From positions 1-50,207 of the forward strand of contig JALOAS010000014.1 in the NCBI GenBank assembly GCA_023228705.1: 50,207 nt of DNA, in the 5' to 3' direction. A program made the position numbers and the translations under genes. The notes beneath the pieces are model-generated. The model worked only from the letters and a program-made list of their open reading frames with translations, was not told where the DNA came from and made no database searches. This document shows positions 1 through 8,727 of the stretch, one piece after another. Each line of letters opens with the position of its first letter. Position 1 is the first letter of the stretch. This DNA comes from Ottowia sp. GTDB lineage: Bacteria > Pseudomonadota > Gammaproteobacteria > Burkholderiales > Burkholderiaceae_C.

Positions 1-498
1 CCTGGATCAGCAGCATCCGGACTCTGCCAAGCCCCATGCCAAGCTCCATTTTGTTCGTCATTCGTCAACTTCGTTTTCCCTTACTCGGTTCCCCATGGTC
101 AGGTGACGGTGAATTGCGCCATCATGTCCGCGCCCTCGTGCTCCGGGGCATCATGGCGGCGCAGCCGCAGTCATTGCAGCCGCGTAGCGGCGCGGTCATG
201 CTGCCGCCCTTCATCACCCCGTGCCCGCCCAACAGGCCGGTCTGGCGCATTTTGCCTCCGGCGCCGGGTTTGAGTTGCGCAATTGATCCATCCATGCCCC
301 AAGGATACGCCGCAACCGCTGCTGCGGGTGTAGGACATGGCCGCACCGTCCTGTCACGCGACTGCCCGAAGCGGTGTCAAAAATCCAGCGCACGGTCAGC
401 GCCGGTATCACGGCGCATCCGTCGCTTGCGCGCAAACCGCGCACAAAAATGCGGTATTGTCCAGCCCCAAGCATTCCTGCTGACCTGCACCGGTCCAG
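1..498. other. Non-coding stretch before the acetoacetyl-CoA synthetase stop
   Basis: No open frame here resembles a known protein, and the small frames on both strands overlap each other as expected in GC-rich DNA. The only recognisable structure is the double hairpin module at 149-199, listed separately. I see no convincing promoter or terminator. Confidence 0.6.
149..199. repeat. Intergenic double-hairpin repeat, copy R1
   Basis: A 51-bp module holds two small stem-loops: GCGGCGCAGCCGC followed by CCGCGTAGCGG, bounded by CATCATG on the left and GGTCATG on the right. Nearly the same module recurs at 19149-19199 (inside copy R3) and 28683-28733 (end of array R6). Three dispersed copies in non-coding DNA mark it as a true repeat. 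Confidence 0.8.
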
Positions 499-2610
499 TC
501 AGGCAGGGTGCACGTTGCGCTGGGCGGCAAAGTCAATGAACCACTGCAGCGCCCCGGGGTTGGACATGGCTTCGCGGTTGATGACCTTGTCCACCGCCTG
601 GCCCAGCAGCAGCTTCTTGATCGGCAACTCCTGCTTCTTGCCGGACAGCGTGTGCGGGATCTCGGGCACAGCAAGGATCTCGTTGGGCACGAAGCGCGGG
701 CTGAGCGACCTGCGGATGGCGTCGTTGATGCGCTGCTTCAGCCCGTCAGTCAGTTCCCGCCCCTCGCGCAGCACCACGAACAAGGGCATGTAGCTGTCCC
801 GTCCCAGGTACTCCAGGTCGACGACCAGCGCCTCCAGGATTTCCGGCTGCGACTCAACCGCCTTGTAGATCTCGCTGGTGCCCATGCGCAGGCCGTGGCG
901 GTTGATGGTGGTGTCCGAGCGGCCAAAGATGGTGCACCACTCGCCTTCGCCGTTCTCATCGCCAATCTGCAGCCAGTCGCCATGGCGCCACACGCTGCCG
1001 GCCTCCGGCGGCAGGTCGCCGCCGCCTGGCTTGCGGCCATGGCCCGGTGGATAGGTTTCGAAGTAGCTGGCCAGGTAGCGCTGGTTGCCCTCATCGTTCC
1101 AGAAGCACAGCGGCATGGACGGGATGGGCTGCGTGCAGACCAGCTCGCCCACCTGGCCGCGCACCGCGTTGCCGGCCTCGTCCCAGGCCTGCACGGCTGC
1201 GCCCATCATGCGCGCCTGCATGACGCCCGGCCTTTGCGGCAGCTCGGGCGTGCCGGCAATGAAGCCGCCGGCAAAATCGGTGCCGCCGGAGATGTTGAAC
1301 CACCAGATGTCTTGCTGTGCCGGCGTGCTGGCAATGGCGCGGAACTGCTGCGTGCCCCAGCGCTGCACGTCCGGCGGCAGCGGCGAGCCGGTGGTGCCCA
1401 GCGCGCGAACCGCCGACAGGTCACCGCACCGGGACAGGTCAACGCCGGCCTTCATGCACCCGCTGTAGAACGCGGCGCCCACGCCCAGGAAGCTGACGCG
1501 GTTGCGGGCGGCAAAGCGCCACAGCGTGGTCCAGTCCGGCGCGGCCTTGCTGCCGCTGGCGCTGCCGTCATAAAGGACGCAGGTGGTGCCGCTGAGCAGG
1601 CCGGAGGCCTGGAAATTCCACATGATCCAGCCGGTGGAGCTGTACCAGAAAAAGCGCTCGCCAAAGCTGTTGGGCGCGTAGCTGCAGCCTATGTCCGTGT
1701 TGAGCGCGGCCGCCGCGCTGACGGTGATGATGCCGCCATGTGAATGGACGATGGGCTTGGGCAGGCCGGTGGTGCCGCTGGAGTAGACGATCCACAGCGG
1801 ATGGTCAAACGGCAGCCACAGTGGCTCGAAGCTCGTCGTCGCGGCGTCTTCCCGACCCGTTGCTTCGGCATACGGGGTGGCGTCGGCCAGGGTATCGGCA
1901 CCGGGCAGGTAGTGCAGGCCGATGACATGTTCGACGCTGGGCAGCCCGGCGCGCAGCGTGCGCACCACGTCGCTGCGGTCCAGGTCCCGCCCGGCCCAGC
2001 GCATCCCGTTGATTGCGATCAGCACCTTGGGCTCGATCTGGGCAAAGCGGTCCAGTACGGCGGAGGTCCCCATGTCCGGTGCGCAGACGCTCCAGATCGC
2101 GCCCACGCTGGCGCAGGCCAGCAGCGCGACGATGGTCTCCGGGATGTTGGGCAGGTACGCGGCGACGCGGTCGCCCGGCTGCACGCCCTGCCCCTGCAGG
2201 TGCAGCGCCAGCGAGGCCACCTGGCGCCGCAGTTCGGGCCAGCTGAGCTCGCGCTTGCGCCCGGCCTCGTTCTCGCTGACGATGGCCGGCAGGCCCGCTG
2301 CGTGCGCGGCATCGGCATGGCGCAAGACCTGCCGGGCATGGTTGACCTGCGCACCGGGAAACCACTCGGCGCCTGGCATCACGTTGCTGGCCAGCGCGGC
2401 GCCGTGCGGCGTCGGCGACTGCAGGTCGTTGTAATCCCAGATGCTCTGCCAGAACGTGTTCAGGTCGGTGACCGACCAGTTCCATAGCGCGTGATAGTCC
2501 GTGAACGACAGGCCGTGCGTGTCACGGAGCCAGTCCTGGTAGAGGCGGATCTGGGGCACGAACGGCGCGCGCTGTCGCGGCTGCGGCATGATGGGCGATG
2601 ATGCGGGCAT
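499..2610 (-). CDS. Acetoacetyl-CoA synthetase (AACS, EC 6.2.1.16)
   Basis: This ANL-superfamily AMP-forming ligase activates acetoacetate to acetoacetyl-CoA, feeding ketone bodies or PHB breakdown products into central metabolism. The N-terminal region contains the ACAS_N-like stretch with FWQSIWDY. The AMP-binding P-loop YSSGTTGLPKP lies near residue 275. The A8 hinge RSDTTINRHGLRMG lies near residue 555, and the C-terminal Lys region SGKKQELPIKK is near residue 660. Length and colinearity match AACS (about 650-700 aa) rather than acetyl-CoA synthetase. The start is uncertain. The frame is open back to 2724, and Met codons at 2610 and 2589 are both possible. I chose 2610 because a weak AAGAG precedes it. 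The gene stands alone, divergent from the next gene. Confidence 0.88.
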   Translation of the reverse strand: MPASSPIMPQPRQRAPFVPQIRLYQDWLRDTHGLSFTDYHALWNWSVTDLNTFWQSIWDYNDLQSPTPHGAALASNVMPGAEWFPGAQVNHARQVLRHADAAHAAGLPAIVSENEAGRKRELSWPELRRQVASLALHLQGQGVQPGDRVAAYLPNIPETIVALLACASVGAIWSVCAPDMGTSAVLDRFAQIEPKVLIAINGMRWAGRDLDRSDVVRTLRAGLPSVEHVIGLHYLPGADTLADATPYAEATGREDAATTSFEPLWLPFDHPLWIVYSSGTTGLPKPIVHSHGGIITVSAAAALNTDIGCSYAPNSFGERFFWYSSTGWIMWNFQASGLLSGTTCVLYDGSASGSKAAPDWTTLWRFAARNRVSFLGVGAAFYSGCMKAGVDLSRCGDLSAVRALGTTGSPLPPDVQRWGTQQFRAIASTPAQQDIWWFNISGGTDFAGGFIAGTPELPQRPGVMQARMMGAAVQAWDEAGNAVRGQVGELVCTQPIPSMPLCFWNDEGNQRYLASYFETYPPGHGRKPGGGDLPPEAGSVWRHGDWLQIGDENGEGEWCTIFGRSDTTINRHGLRMGTSEIYKAVESQPEILEALVVDLEYLGRDSYMPLFVVLREGRELTDGLKQRINDAIRRSLSPRFVPNEILAVPEIPHTLSGKKQELPIKKLLLGQAVDKVINREAMSNPGALQWFIDFAAQRNVHPA

Positions 2611-2869
2611 GGCTCTTGGTGTGGCAGCAGGTGAAGTGCTGTTCATTTGTGAATTTGTCAATGCTCGCGAGCGTACCATCGTCCGTATGCCTTGGCGCGC
2701 CCGCAGCGCGGATGGTGCGCGCACTATGGGCGCATGCGAGAATCAGACAGGCGGCAGCGCGCCGGCAGGCGGCGGCAACGCATGGGCGGGCCGCGCGGCC
2801 CGGCTGGTCGCCGGCAGCACGCATGCGGCATGCACGCTGGCATGCATTCATCAATAAAAGGAGCGCTTC

Positions 2870-3100
2870 ATGGCCGATACCTGGTTGACTTCATTGATCA
2901 CCGAGACCCCGCAGCAAGGGTTTGAGCTGGCCATCACGCTGAGCCGGCGCGGCGTCAAGTACACGCAGCCCGACGGAGACGTCTTGCACAAGCTGCGTCC
3001 GGAATACGCCGAAAGTGCCGATGGGCTGACTGCTGCGTCGCAGGTGGTGGCAATCAACTTCCAGACCGTGGCCGCTGCCAACAACTACTGGCGCAAGTAG
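2870..3100 (+). CDS. Conserved-looking small protein, 76 aa, function unknown
   Basis: A 76-residue soluble protein starts at an ATG with a good ribosome binding site (AAAGGAGCG, about 6 nt upstream). It begins MADTWLTSLITETPQQGFE and ends NNYWRK. It has no signal peptide, membrane segment or cysteine. The composition is balanced, unlike the Arg/Ala-rich shadow frames around it, which supports real coding. It lies 192 bp upstream of mnmG in the same direction. I do not recognise a family. Confidence 0.65.
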   Translation: MADTWLTSLITETPQQGFELAITLSRRGVKYTQPDGDVLHKLRPEYAESADGLTAASQVVAINFQTVAAANNYWRK

Positions 3101-3292
3101 CAGCCGCGAACGACTGCTGCTGCCGGACCGGCTCCGCTGCCGCACGCGGCAGGCGACACATCGAGCCACCCCGGCCTCGCTGTTGGCTGGCCAATCACAC
3201 GAGGACCTGCGGGCCGGTGCGGCGTGCAGGGCGCAAGCCTGCGCCAAATGCAGGCTGCCTATAAAATGGGCAGCTTGTAGCCTTGTGTGCGC

Positions 3293-5293
3293 ATGTTTGC
3301 GCAAGATGTCGTGGCACCCTGGAAATACCCTGAAAATTTTGACGTGATCGTCGTTGGCGGCGGCCATGCCGGCACCGAGGCCGCGCTGGCGGCTGCGCGC
3401 ATGGGTGCGCGCACGCTGCTGCTGACGCACAACATCGAGACCATGGGGCAGATGAGCTGCAACCCCAGCATAGGCGGCATAGGCAAGAGCCATCTGGCGC
3501 GCGAGGTCGATGCGCTGGGCGGCGCCATGGCGCTCGCGGCGGACGAGGCGGGAATCCAGTTTCGGGTGCTGAACCGCAGCAAGGGGCCCGCGGTGCGCGC
3601 GACGCGGGCGCAGGCCGACCGCGTGTTGTACAGGGCAGCGATCCGGTGCCGCCTGGAAAACCAGCCCGGGTTGCAGGTCTTCCAGCAAGGCGTGGACGAC
3701 CTGCTGCTGCAGGGAGACCGCGTGGTGGGCGCGGTGACGCAGCTCGGCATCGCCTTCCACGCGCAGGCGGTGGTGCTGACGGCCGGTACGTTTCTCAACG
3801 GACGCATGCACGTGGGGGCCAACAACCAGTCCGGTGGCCGGGCGGGAGATCCGCCGGCCATCAGTCTGGCCGCACGCCTCAAGGAGCTCAAGCTGCCGCA
3901 AGGCCGACTCAAGACGGGAACGCCGCCCAGGCTGGACGGCCGGTCCATCGCCTTTGACCGCCTGCAGCGCCAGCCGGGCGACGGCATGCCCGGTGGCGAA
4001 AGCGACCGCTTGCCGGTCTTCAGCTTCATGGGTCGCGCCGACATGCATCCGCGCCAGGTACCCTGCTGGATCACGCAAACAAATGCGCGCACGCACGAAA
4101 TCATCCGCAGCGGCTTTGACCGCAGTCCCATGTTTACGGGCCAGATCGCCGGCGTCGGGCCGCGCTACTGTCCCAGCATCGAGGACAAGATCAACCGTTT
4201 TGCCGGCAAGGAAAGCCACCAGGTGTTCCTGGAGCCCGAGGGACTGGATACGCACGAGATCTACCCCAACGGCATCTCGACCAGCCTGCCTTTTGACGTC
4301 CAGGTCGAGCTGGTGCGCAGCATTGCGGGGCTGGAAAACGCGCATATCCTGCGCCCGGGCTACGCCATAGAGTACGATTATTTCGACCCGCGTGCCCTGC
4401 GCAGCAATTTCGAGACGCGCGCGATATCCGGCCTGTTCTTTGCCGGGCAGATCAACGGAACCACAGGCTACGAAGAGGCGGCCGTGCAGGGCCTGTTTGC
4501 CGGCGCCAACGCGGCGTTGCACTGCCGCGGCGACGCGGCGTGGCTGCCGCAGCGCGACGAGGCGTACATGGGCGTGCTCATCGACGACCTCATCACCAAG
4601 GGCGTGACCGAGCCGTACCGCATGTTCACCAGCCGTGCCGAATACCGGCTGCAGCTGCGCGAGGACAACGCCGACCTGCGGCTGACCGAAGTGGGCCGCA
4701 AGCTCGGCCTGGTCGATGACGCGCGCTGGGACGTGTTTTGCCGCAAGCGCGACGCCGTGGCGCGCGAAACCGAGCGCCTCAAGTCGACCTGGGTCAACCC
4801 GGGAAACCTGCCGGCCAGTGAGTCCGAGCGGGTCCTGGGGCAGGCCATCACACACGAGTACAGCCTGTTCGACCTGCTGCGCCGTCCGGAGGTCAACTAC
4901 GCGGCGCTGGCTGGGCTTCACGAGGGCGTCTTTGCGGCTGCTGATGTTTCACGTGAAACATTGGGCGATCTGCTCGAGCCGGTGATCGAGCAGGTGGAGA
5001 TAGGCGCCAAGTACTCGGGCTACATCGCCCGGCAGCGGGACGAGGTGGCGCGCGCCGCACATTACGAGAACCTGCGCCTGCCGACCGGGCTGGACTACAT
5101 GCAGATCACGGCGCTGTCGATTGAAGTGCGGCAAAAGCTGAGCGCGCAGCGTCCGGAAACGCTGGGCCAGGCTGGCCGGATCAGCGGCGTGACGCCGGCT
5201 GCCGTGTCCATCCTGCTGGTCTACCTGAAAAAGCACGGCCTGCACGCCGCGGCACAAGTGCCGGACGCCGCGGCGCGAGCCGCAGCCGCCTGA
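3293..5293 (+). CDS. mnmG: tRNA uridine-5-carboxymethylaminomethyl modification enzyme MnmG (GidA)
   Basis: MnmG is the FAD-dependent partner of MnmE that makes cmnm5U at wobble U34 of several tRNAs. The FAD-binding motif VVGGGHAGTEAALAAARMG is at residues 20-38. The GidA signature MGQMSCNPSIGGIGKSHLAR follows, and a second conserved block contains TGYEEAAVQGLFAGANAAL. The length of 666 aa is normal. The start could also be the GTG at 3287, two codons earlier; neither has a strong SD. A parS-like palindrome sits inside the C-terminal coding region (4945-4960). The gene heads the mnmG-argE-rsmG-parA run. argE between mnmG and rsmG is an insertion relative to the common gidA-gidB order. Confidence 0.97.
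   Translation: MFAQDVVAPWKYPENFDVIVVGGGHAGTEAALAAARMGARTLLLTHNIETMGQMSCNPSIGGIGKSHLAREVDALGGAMALAADEAGIQFRVLNRSKGPAVRATRAQADRVLYRAAIRCRLENQPGLQVFQQGVDDLLLQGDRVVGAVTQLGIAFHAQAVVLTAGTFLNGRMHVGANNQSGGRAGDPPAISLAARLKELKLPQGRLKTGTPPRLDGRSIAFDRLQRQPGDGMPGGESDRLPVFSFMGRADMHPRQVPCWITQTNARTHEIIRSGFDRSPMFTGQIAGVGPRYCPSIEDKINRFAGKESHQVFLEPEGLDTHEIYPNGISTSLPFDVQVELVRSIAGLENAHILRPGYAIEYDYFDPRALRSNFETRAISGLFFAGQINGTTGYEEAAVQGLFAGANAALHCRGDAAWLPQRDEAYMGVLIDDLITKGVTEPYRMFTSRAEYRLQLREDNADLRLTEVGRKLGLVDDARWDVFCRKRDAVARETERLKSTWVNPGNLPASESERVLGQAITHEYSLFDLLRRPEVNYAALAGLHEGVFAAADVSRETLGDLLEPVIEQVEIGAKYSGYIARQRDEVARAAHYENLRLPTGLDYMQITALSIEVRQKLSAQRPETLGQAGRISGVTPAAVSILLVYLKKHGLHAAAQVPDAAARAAAA
4945..4960. other. 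parS: parS centromere site inside mnmG
   Basis: A perfect 16-bp palindrome TGTTTCACGTGAAACA is identical to the widely conserved bacterial parS consensus bound by chromosomal ParB. It lies within mnmG, where it encodes DVSRET, and is 5.2 kb from parB in this window. Binding by this ParB is inferred from the family. Confidence 0.9.
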
Positions 5294-5419
5294 GCCACTC
5301 GTCGACCGCCTGCTGCGCCGTGGGCCCGTTTTGGTGGCTGTTGCGGGCCGGCGCCCGGGCAACTTGCAGTCTGTTCTTCAGGTCGCAACGTGGCTGGTGC
5401 ACCGTGCTAGAGTCCTTGC

Positions 5420-6610
5420 ATGACGATTGCTGACCAAGCCTGCCCGCAAGCGGCGCTCACGTGGACCAAGCGCCTCATTGCCATTGACACCACCAGCCGC
5501 CACTCCAACCTGGGCCTGATCGAGCTGGTGCGCGACACGCTCAAGAACAGCGGCGTGGGCGCGCATTTGAGCTACAACCGGGAGCGCAACAAGGCCAACC
5601 TCTTTGCCACCGTGCCGGCCACAGATGGCAGTGTCCAGGGCGGCATCGTTCTTTCCGGGCACAGCGACGTGGTCCCGGTCGATGGGCAGGACTGGACCAG
5701 CGACCCGTTCAAGCCGGAAGTGCGCGGTGGCCGCCTGTACGGCCGCGGCAGTTGCGACATGAAGGGCTACATTGGTGCAGCGCTTTCGCTGCTGCCGGAC
5801 ATGCTGGCAGCAGGCTTGCGCAAACCCATCCATTTTGCGCTGTCGTACGACGAAGAGGTGGGTTGCCTGGGCGCGCCGGTCATGCTGGCGGACCTGGTCG
5901 AGCGTGGCGTCCGGCCCGATGGTTGCATCGTTGGCGAGCCCTCTTCCATGCGGCCCATCATGGCGCACAAGGGCGTGCACATCTGGCGCTGCAAGGTGCA
6001 TGGGCGCGCCGCGCATTCGTCGCTGGCGCCGCAGGGCGTCAACGCCATTGAATACGCTGCACGCATCATTGCCCACATCCGGGCTGAGGCCGACGCGATG
6101 CAGGCCGCAGGTCCCGCAGACCCGGCTTTTGACGTGCCGTTCAGCACGGCGCAGGTGTGCCTGATCCAGGGCGGCATCGCCGTCAATACGGTGCCCGCAT
6201 TTTGCCAATTCCATGTCGACCACCGCAATCTGCCGGGCGTCGATGCGGCGCGCTTTGGCGACAGTGTCCGCGGTCACATCCAGGGCACGGTGCTGCCGCA
6301 GATGCGCGCAGAGCACCCCGATGCGGACGTTGCGCTGGAATCCCTGGCGCACGTGCCGGCATTCGAGGCATCCGAAGACGCGGCAGTCACGCAGATGGTG
6401 CGCCGCCTGGCCGGCGTGCACGAGGTGCACAAGGTCGCGTACGCCAGCGAGGCCGGGCAATTCGAGGCGGCAGGCATCCCCACCATCATCTGCGGACCGG
6501 GCGACATTGTCCAGGCGCATGCGGCGGACGAGTACGTCTCGCTGGAGCAGCTGGGGCGCTGTCATCGCTTTCTTTCGGGTGTCATCCGGGAGCTGTCGGC
6601 CGCAGGTTGA
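5420..6610 (+). CDS. argE: Acetylornithine deacetylase ArgE (M20 metallopeptidase family)
   Basis: ArgE hydrolyses N-acetylornithine to ornithine in arginine synthesis. Conserved M20 metal-binding motifs are present: HSDVVPVD near residue 80, GRGSCDMKG near 109, the catalytic pair DEEVGC near 143, and GEPSSM near 172. The end of the protein carries CGPGDIVQAHAADEYV, whose His is a metal ligand. The length of 396 aa fits ArgE better than DapE (about 375 aa), and the GRGSCDMKGY form is typical of ArgE. It begins 126 bp after mnmG and ends 109 bp before rsmG, so co-transcription is possible. No strong SD is visible before the ATG. Confidence 0.9.
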   Translation: MTIADQACPQAALTWTKRLIAIDTTSRHSNLGLIELVRDTLKNSGVGAHLSYNRERNKANLFATVPATDGSVQGGIVLSGHSDVVPVDGQDWTSDPFKPEVRGGRLYGRGSCDMKGYIGAALSLLPDMLAAGLRKPIHFALSYDEEVGCLGAPVMLADLVERGVRPDGCIVGEPSSMRPIMAHKGVHIWRCKVHGRAAHSSLAPQGVNAIEYAARIIAHIRAEADAMQAAGPADPAFDVPFSTAQVCLIQGGIAVNTVPAFCQFHVDHRNLPGVDAARFGDSVRGHIQGTVLPQMRAEHPDADVALESLAHVPAFEASEDAAVTQMVRRLAGVHEVHKVAYASEAGQFEAAGIPTIICGPGDIVQAHAADEYVSLEQLGRCHRFLSGVIRELSAAG

Positions 6611-6719
6611 ACGGGCCTATGGCGCGCTTCCCGACGTCTTCGGCCCGCGGAGACCACGCCCTGCGTCATGTTCATGTTCCGCCGCTCTCCATCATCGCGT
6701 TGTGCCGCGCATCCCACCC

Positions 6720-7382
6720 ATGAGCCAGCCTGCATTTGATCGCAACCAGCTCGCCACCGAGCTGGACGCTGGTCTGGCGTCGTTGCGGCTGCCTCTGAAG
6801 CCTGCCACGCGCGCGGCGTTGCTCGATTACCTGCAGCTGCTGGTCAAGTGGAACCGGGTCTACAATCTCACGTCGGTGCGCGAGCCGCAGGACATGCTGC
6901 GCCGGCACCTGCTCGACTCGCTGGCGACGGTGCCCGCGCTGCAACGCCGGTTGCCGACAGGTCGAGTTCTGGACGTTGGCAGCGGTGGCGGTCTGCCCGG
7001 CGTTGCCTGGGCCATTGCCTGTCCGTCGCTCGATGTGACCTGCGTTGATGCCGTGCAAAAAAAGAGCGCCTTTGTCCAGCAGGTAGCGGGTACGCTGGGA
7101 CTGTCCAACCTGCGCGCCACCCATGCACGGGTCGAGCACCTGACCGGCAGCTACGACGTGGTTGCGTCGCGCGCCTTTGCTTCGCTCGCCGACTTTGTCG
7201 GTTGTACGAGCCACCTGCTGGTGCCCGGAGGCGTGTGGCTCGCGATGAAGGGCAGAAAGCCGGTGGCCGAGATCTCAGCGCTGCCCGATGACGTCGCGGT
7301 GTTCCACGTGGAACAATTGCACGTTCCGGGGCTGCCTGCCGAGCGCTGTATCGTCTGGATGCGCCCGCGAGCCACGCAGTAA
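6720..7382 (+). CDS. rsmG: 16S rRNA (guanine527-N7)-methyltransferase RsmG (GidB)
   Basis: RsmG uses S-adenosylmethionine to methylate G527 of 16S rRNA. The SAM-binding motif DVGSGGGLPGV lies near residue 85. The upstream signature LLVKWNRVYNLTSVRE and the HLLDSLA block are typical of GidB. The 220-aa length is normal. The ATG at 6720 was chosen because the protein then begins where homologues begin; the same frame is open further upstream but overlaps argE out of family context. A parS-like palindrome is embedded near its 3' end (7300-7315). parA follows after 333 bp. Confidence 0.95.
   Translation: MSQPAFDRNQLATELDAGLASLRLPLKPATRAALLDYLQLLVKWNRVYNLTSVREPQDMLRRHLLDSLATVPALQRRLPTGRVLDVGSGGGLPGVAWAIACPSLDVTCVDAVQKKSAFVQQVAGTLGLSNLRATHARVEHLTGSYDVVASRAFASLADFVGCTSHLLVPGGVWLAMKGRKPVAEISALPDDVAVFHVEQLHVPGLPAERCIVWMRPRATQ
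7300..7315. other. parS: Second parS-like site, inside rsmG
   Basis: A perfect palindrome TGTTCCACGTGGAACA differs from canonical parS by one symmetric base pair (TTTC to TTCC). It lies in rsmG, encoding part of VFHVEQL, 416 bp upstream of the parA start. This GTTCCACGTGGAAC form occurs among natural parS variants. Confidence 0.82.
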
Positions 7383-7715
7383 CGGGGGCGTGCCAGCATT
7401 CATGGCAGGTTCCTGTGCCAGCGACCACGACGCTTTGCCGGAATGCCAGCAGTGCGGATTGTGTCATCGCTGGCTTTTCCGATCGGACACGGTAAACTAG
7501 GTCATTTGAGCGCAAGCGGCGCGCACGTGCGAGGCTTCTGGCGCTTTCCTGTCTCCGTCCTGGGTGGTGGCGATTACGGCTTTTCTTTTCAACTTGACTC
7601 GCGGTACAAGTGAGGCTTGCCTTCCCCGGCGGCGTGGCGACGCCTGCCGCCGGCGCGAGCCAGGTCTCGTGCCGGGCCGGTCCGGGGCCGCGATACAGCG
7701 GCAAGCGGCCTGCTG
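7383..7715 (+). other. rsmG-parA intergenic region
   Basis: This 333-bp gap has no frame I can assign. A -10-like TAAACT occurs at about 7492-7497 and may belong to a parA promoter, but I see no matching -35. No repeat copies or hairpins of note were found. Confidence 0.45.
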
Positions 7716-8501
7716 ATGACGCACGTTTTTTGCGTGGCCAACCAGAAGGGCGGTGTCGGCAAGACCACCACCGCCGTCAACCTGGCCGCCGGGTTGGCCA
7801 AGGTGGGCAAGCGGGTCCTGCTCATAGACCTGGACCCGCAGGGCAATGCAACCATGGGCTCGGGCGTGGACAAGCGCACATTGGAGCGTTCGGTCTACGA
7901 GGTCCTGATCGGGTCGGCAACGATTCCCGAGGCAGCGGTCCAGGCGGCGCAGCTGGCAGAGCTTGGGTACGGCTACAGCGTGCTTGGCGCCAACCGTGAC
8001 CTGGCGGGCGCAGAAGTCGAGCTGGTAGACCAGCAGCGGCGCGAGCGTCGGCTGCGCGATGCCATCGCGCAGGTTGCCGACCGCTATGACTTCATCCTCA
8101 TGGACAGCCCGCCCAGCCTCAACCTGCTCACGCTCAACGGCTTGTGCGCCGCGCATGGCGTCATCGTTCCCATGCAGTGCGAGTATTTTGCGCTGGAAGG
8201 GCTGGCCGACCTGGCCGAGACCATCCGCCAGGTCCATGCGCAGCTTAATCGCAACCTGCGCCTGATCGGCTTGCTGCGCGTCATGTTCGACCCGCGCATC
8301 ACGCTGCAGCAGCAGGTGAGCGCGCAGCTCAAGGCGCATTATGGCGACAAGGTGTTTGACACCGTCATTCCGCGCAACGTGCGGCTGGCCGAGGCGCCCA
8401 GCTACGGCATGCCCGGCGTGGCATTTGACCAGCTGGCCAAGGGAAGCCAGGCGTACGTGGCCTTTGCGCGCGAGCTGGTGCGGCGGGGGCTGCGCGCATG
8501 A
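7716..8501 (+). CDS. parA: Chromosome-partitioning ATPase ParA
   Basis: ParA is a deviant Walker ATPase that binds nucleoid DNA and moves ParB-parS complexes. The deviant Walker A box KGGVGKTTT is at residues 11-19, with the signature Lys. Walker A' (LLIDLDPQGN) and Walker B (FILMDSPP) follow. The 261-aa length and the lack of an N-terminal HTH make it a chromosomal (Soj-type) ParA. The start ATG at 7716 gives the standard N-terminus MTHVFCVANQKGGVGK. Unusually, its partner parB is not adjacent: aspA lies between them. Confidence 0.96.
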   Translation: MTHVFCVANQKGGVGKTTTAVNLAAGLAKVGKRVLLIDLDPQGNATMGSGVDKRTLERSVYEVLIGSATIPEAAVQAAQLAELGYGYSVLGANRDLAGAEVELVDQQRRERRLRDAIAQVADRYDFILMDSPPSLNLLTLNGLCAAHGVIVPMQCEYFALEGLADLAETIRQVHAQLNRNLRLIGLLRVMFDPRITLQQQVSAQLKAHYGDKVFDTVIPRNVRLAEAPSYGMPGVAFDQLAKGSQAYVAFARELVRRGLRA

Positions 8502-8727
8502 GGCGGCGGCCAGGGGTCATGCGGCACGCCACCCCCAGAGCCGCGCGGGGCAGTCGCTTCCGCCGCTGCCTTTGCCATAAAATAACCCGCCTTCCGGCAG
8601 AGGGTCGGTTCAGCATCGCTGCGGAAACGACAGGCTGCGCGCAGCCTGCAGCCAAGACGCGGTGCCCGCGCGCCGCCGCAGCGGCCGGCCAGCAGCTGCG
8701 CTTGGCTGAGCAAGAAGAGAACAAGAG

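Noticed and set aside
214..474. 86-aa minus-strand frame near the left edge
   Set aside because: No SD, no recognisable motif, and it overlaps equally open frames on both strands.
2891..4921. 676-aa open frame antisense to mnmG
   Set aside because: A codon-bias shadow: mnmG on the plus strand has full family motifs, and the antisense protein has no domain I recognise.
8570..8590. Promoter of aspA at CATAAAAT
   Set aside because: The -10-like string is plausible, but I found no -35 at proper spacing.
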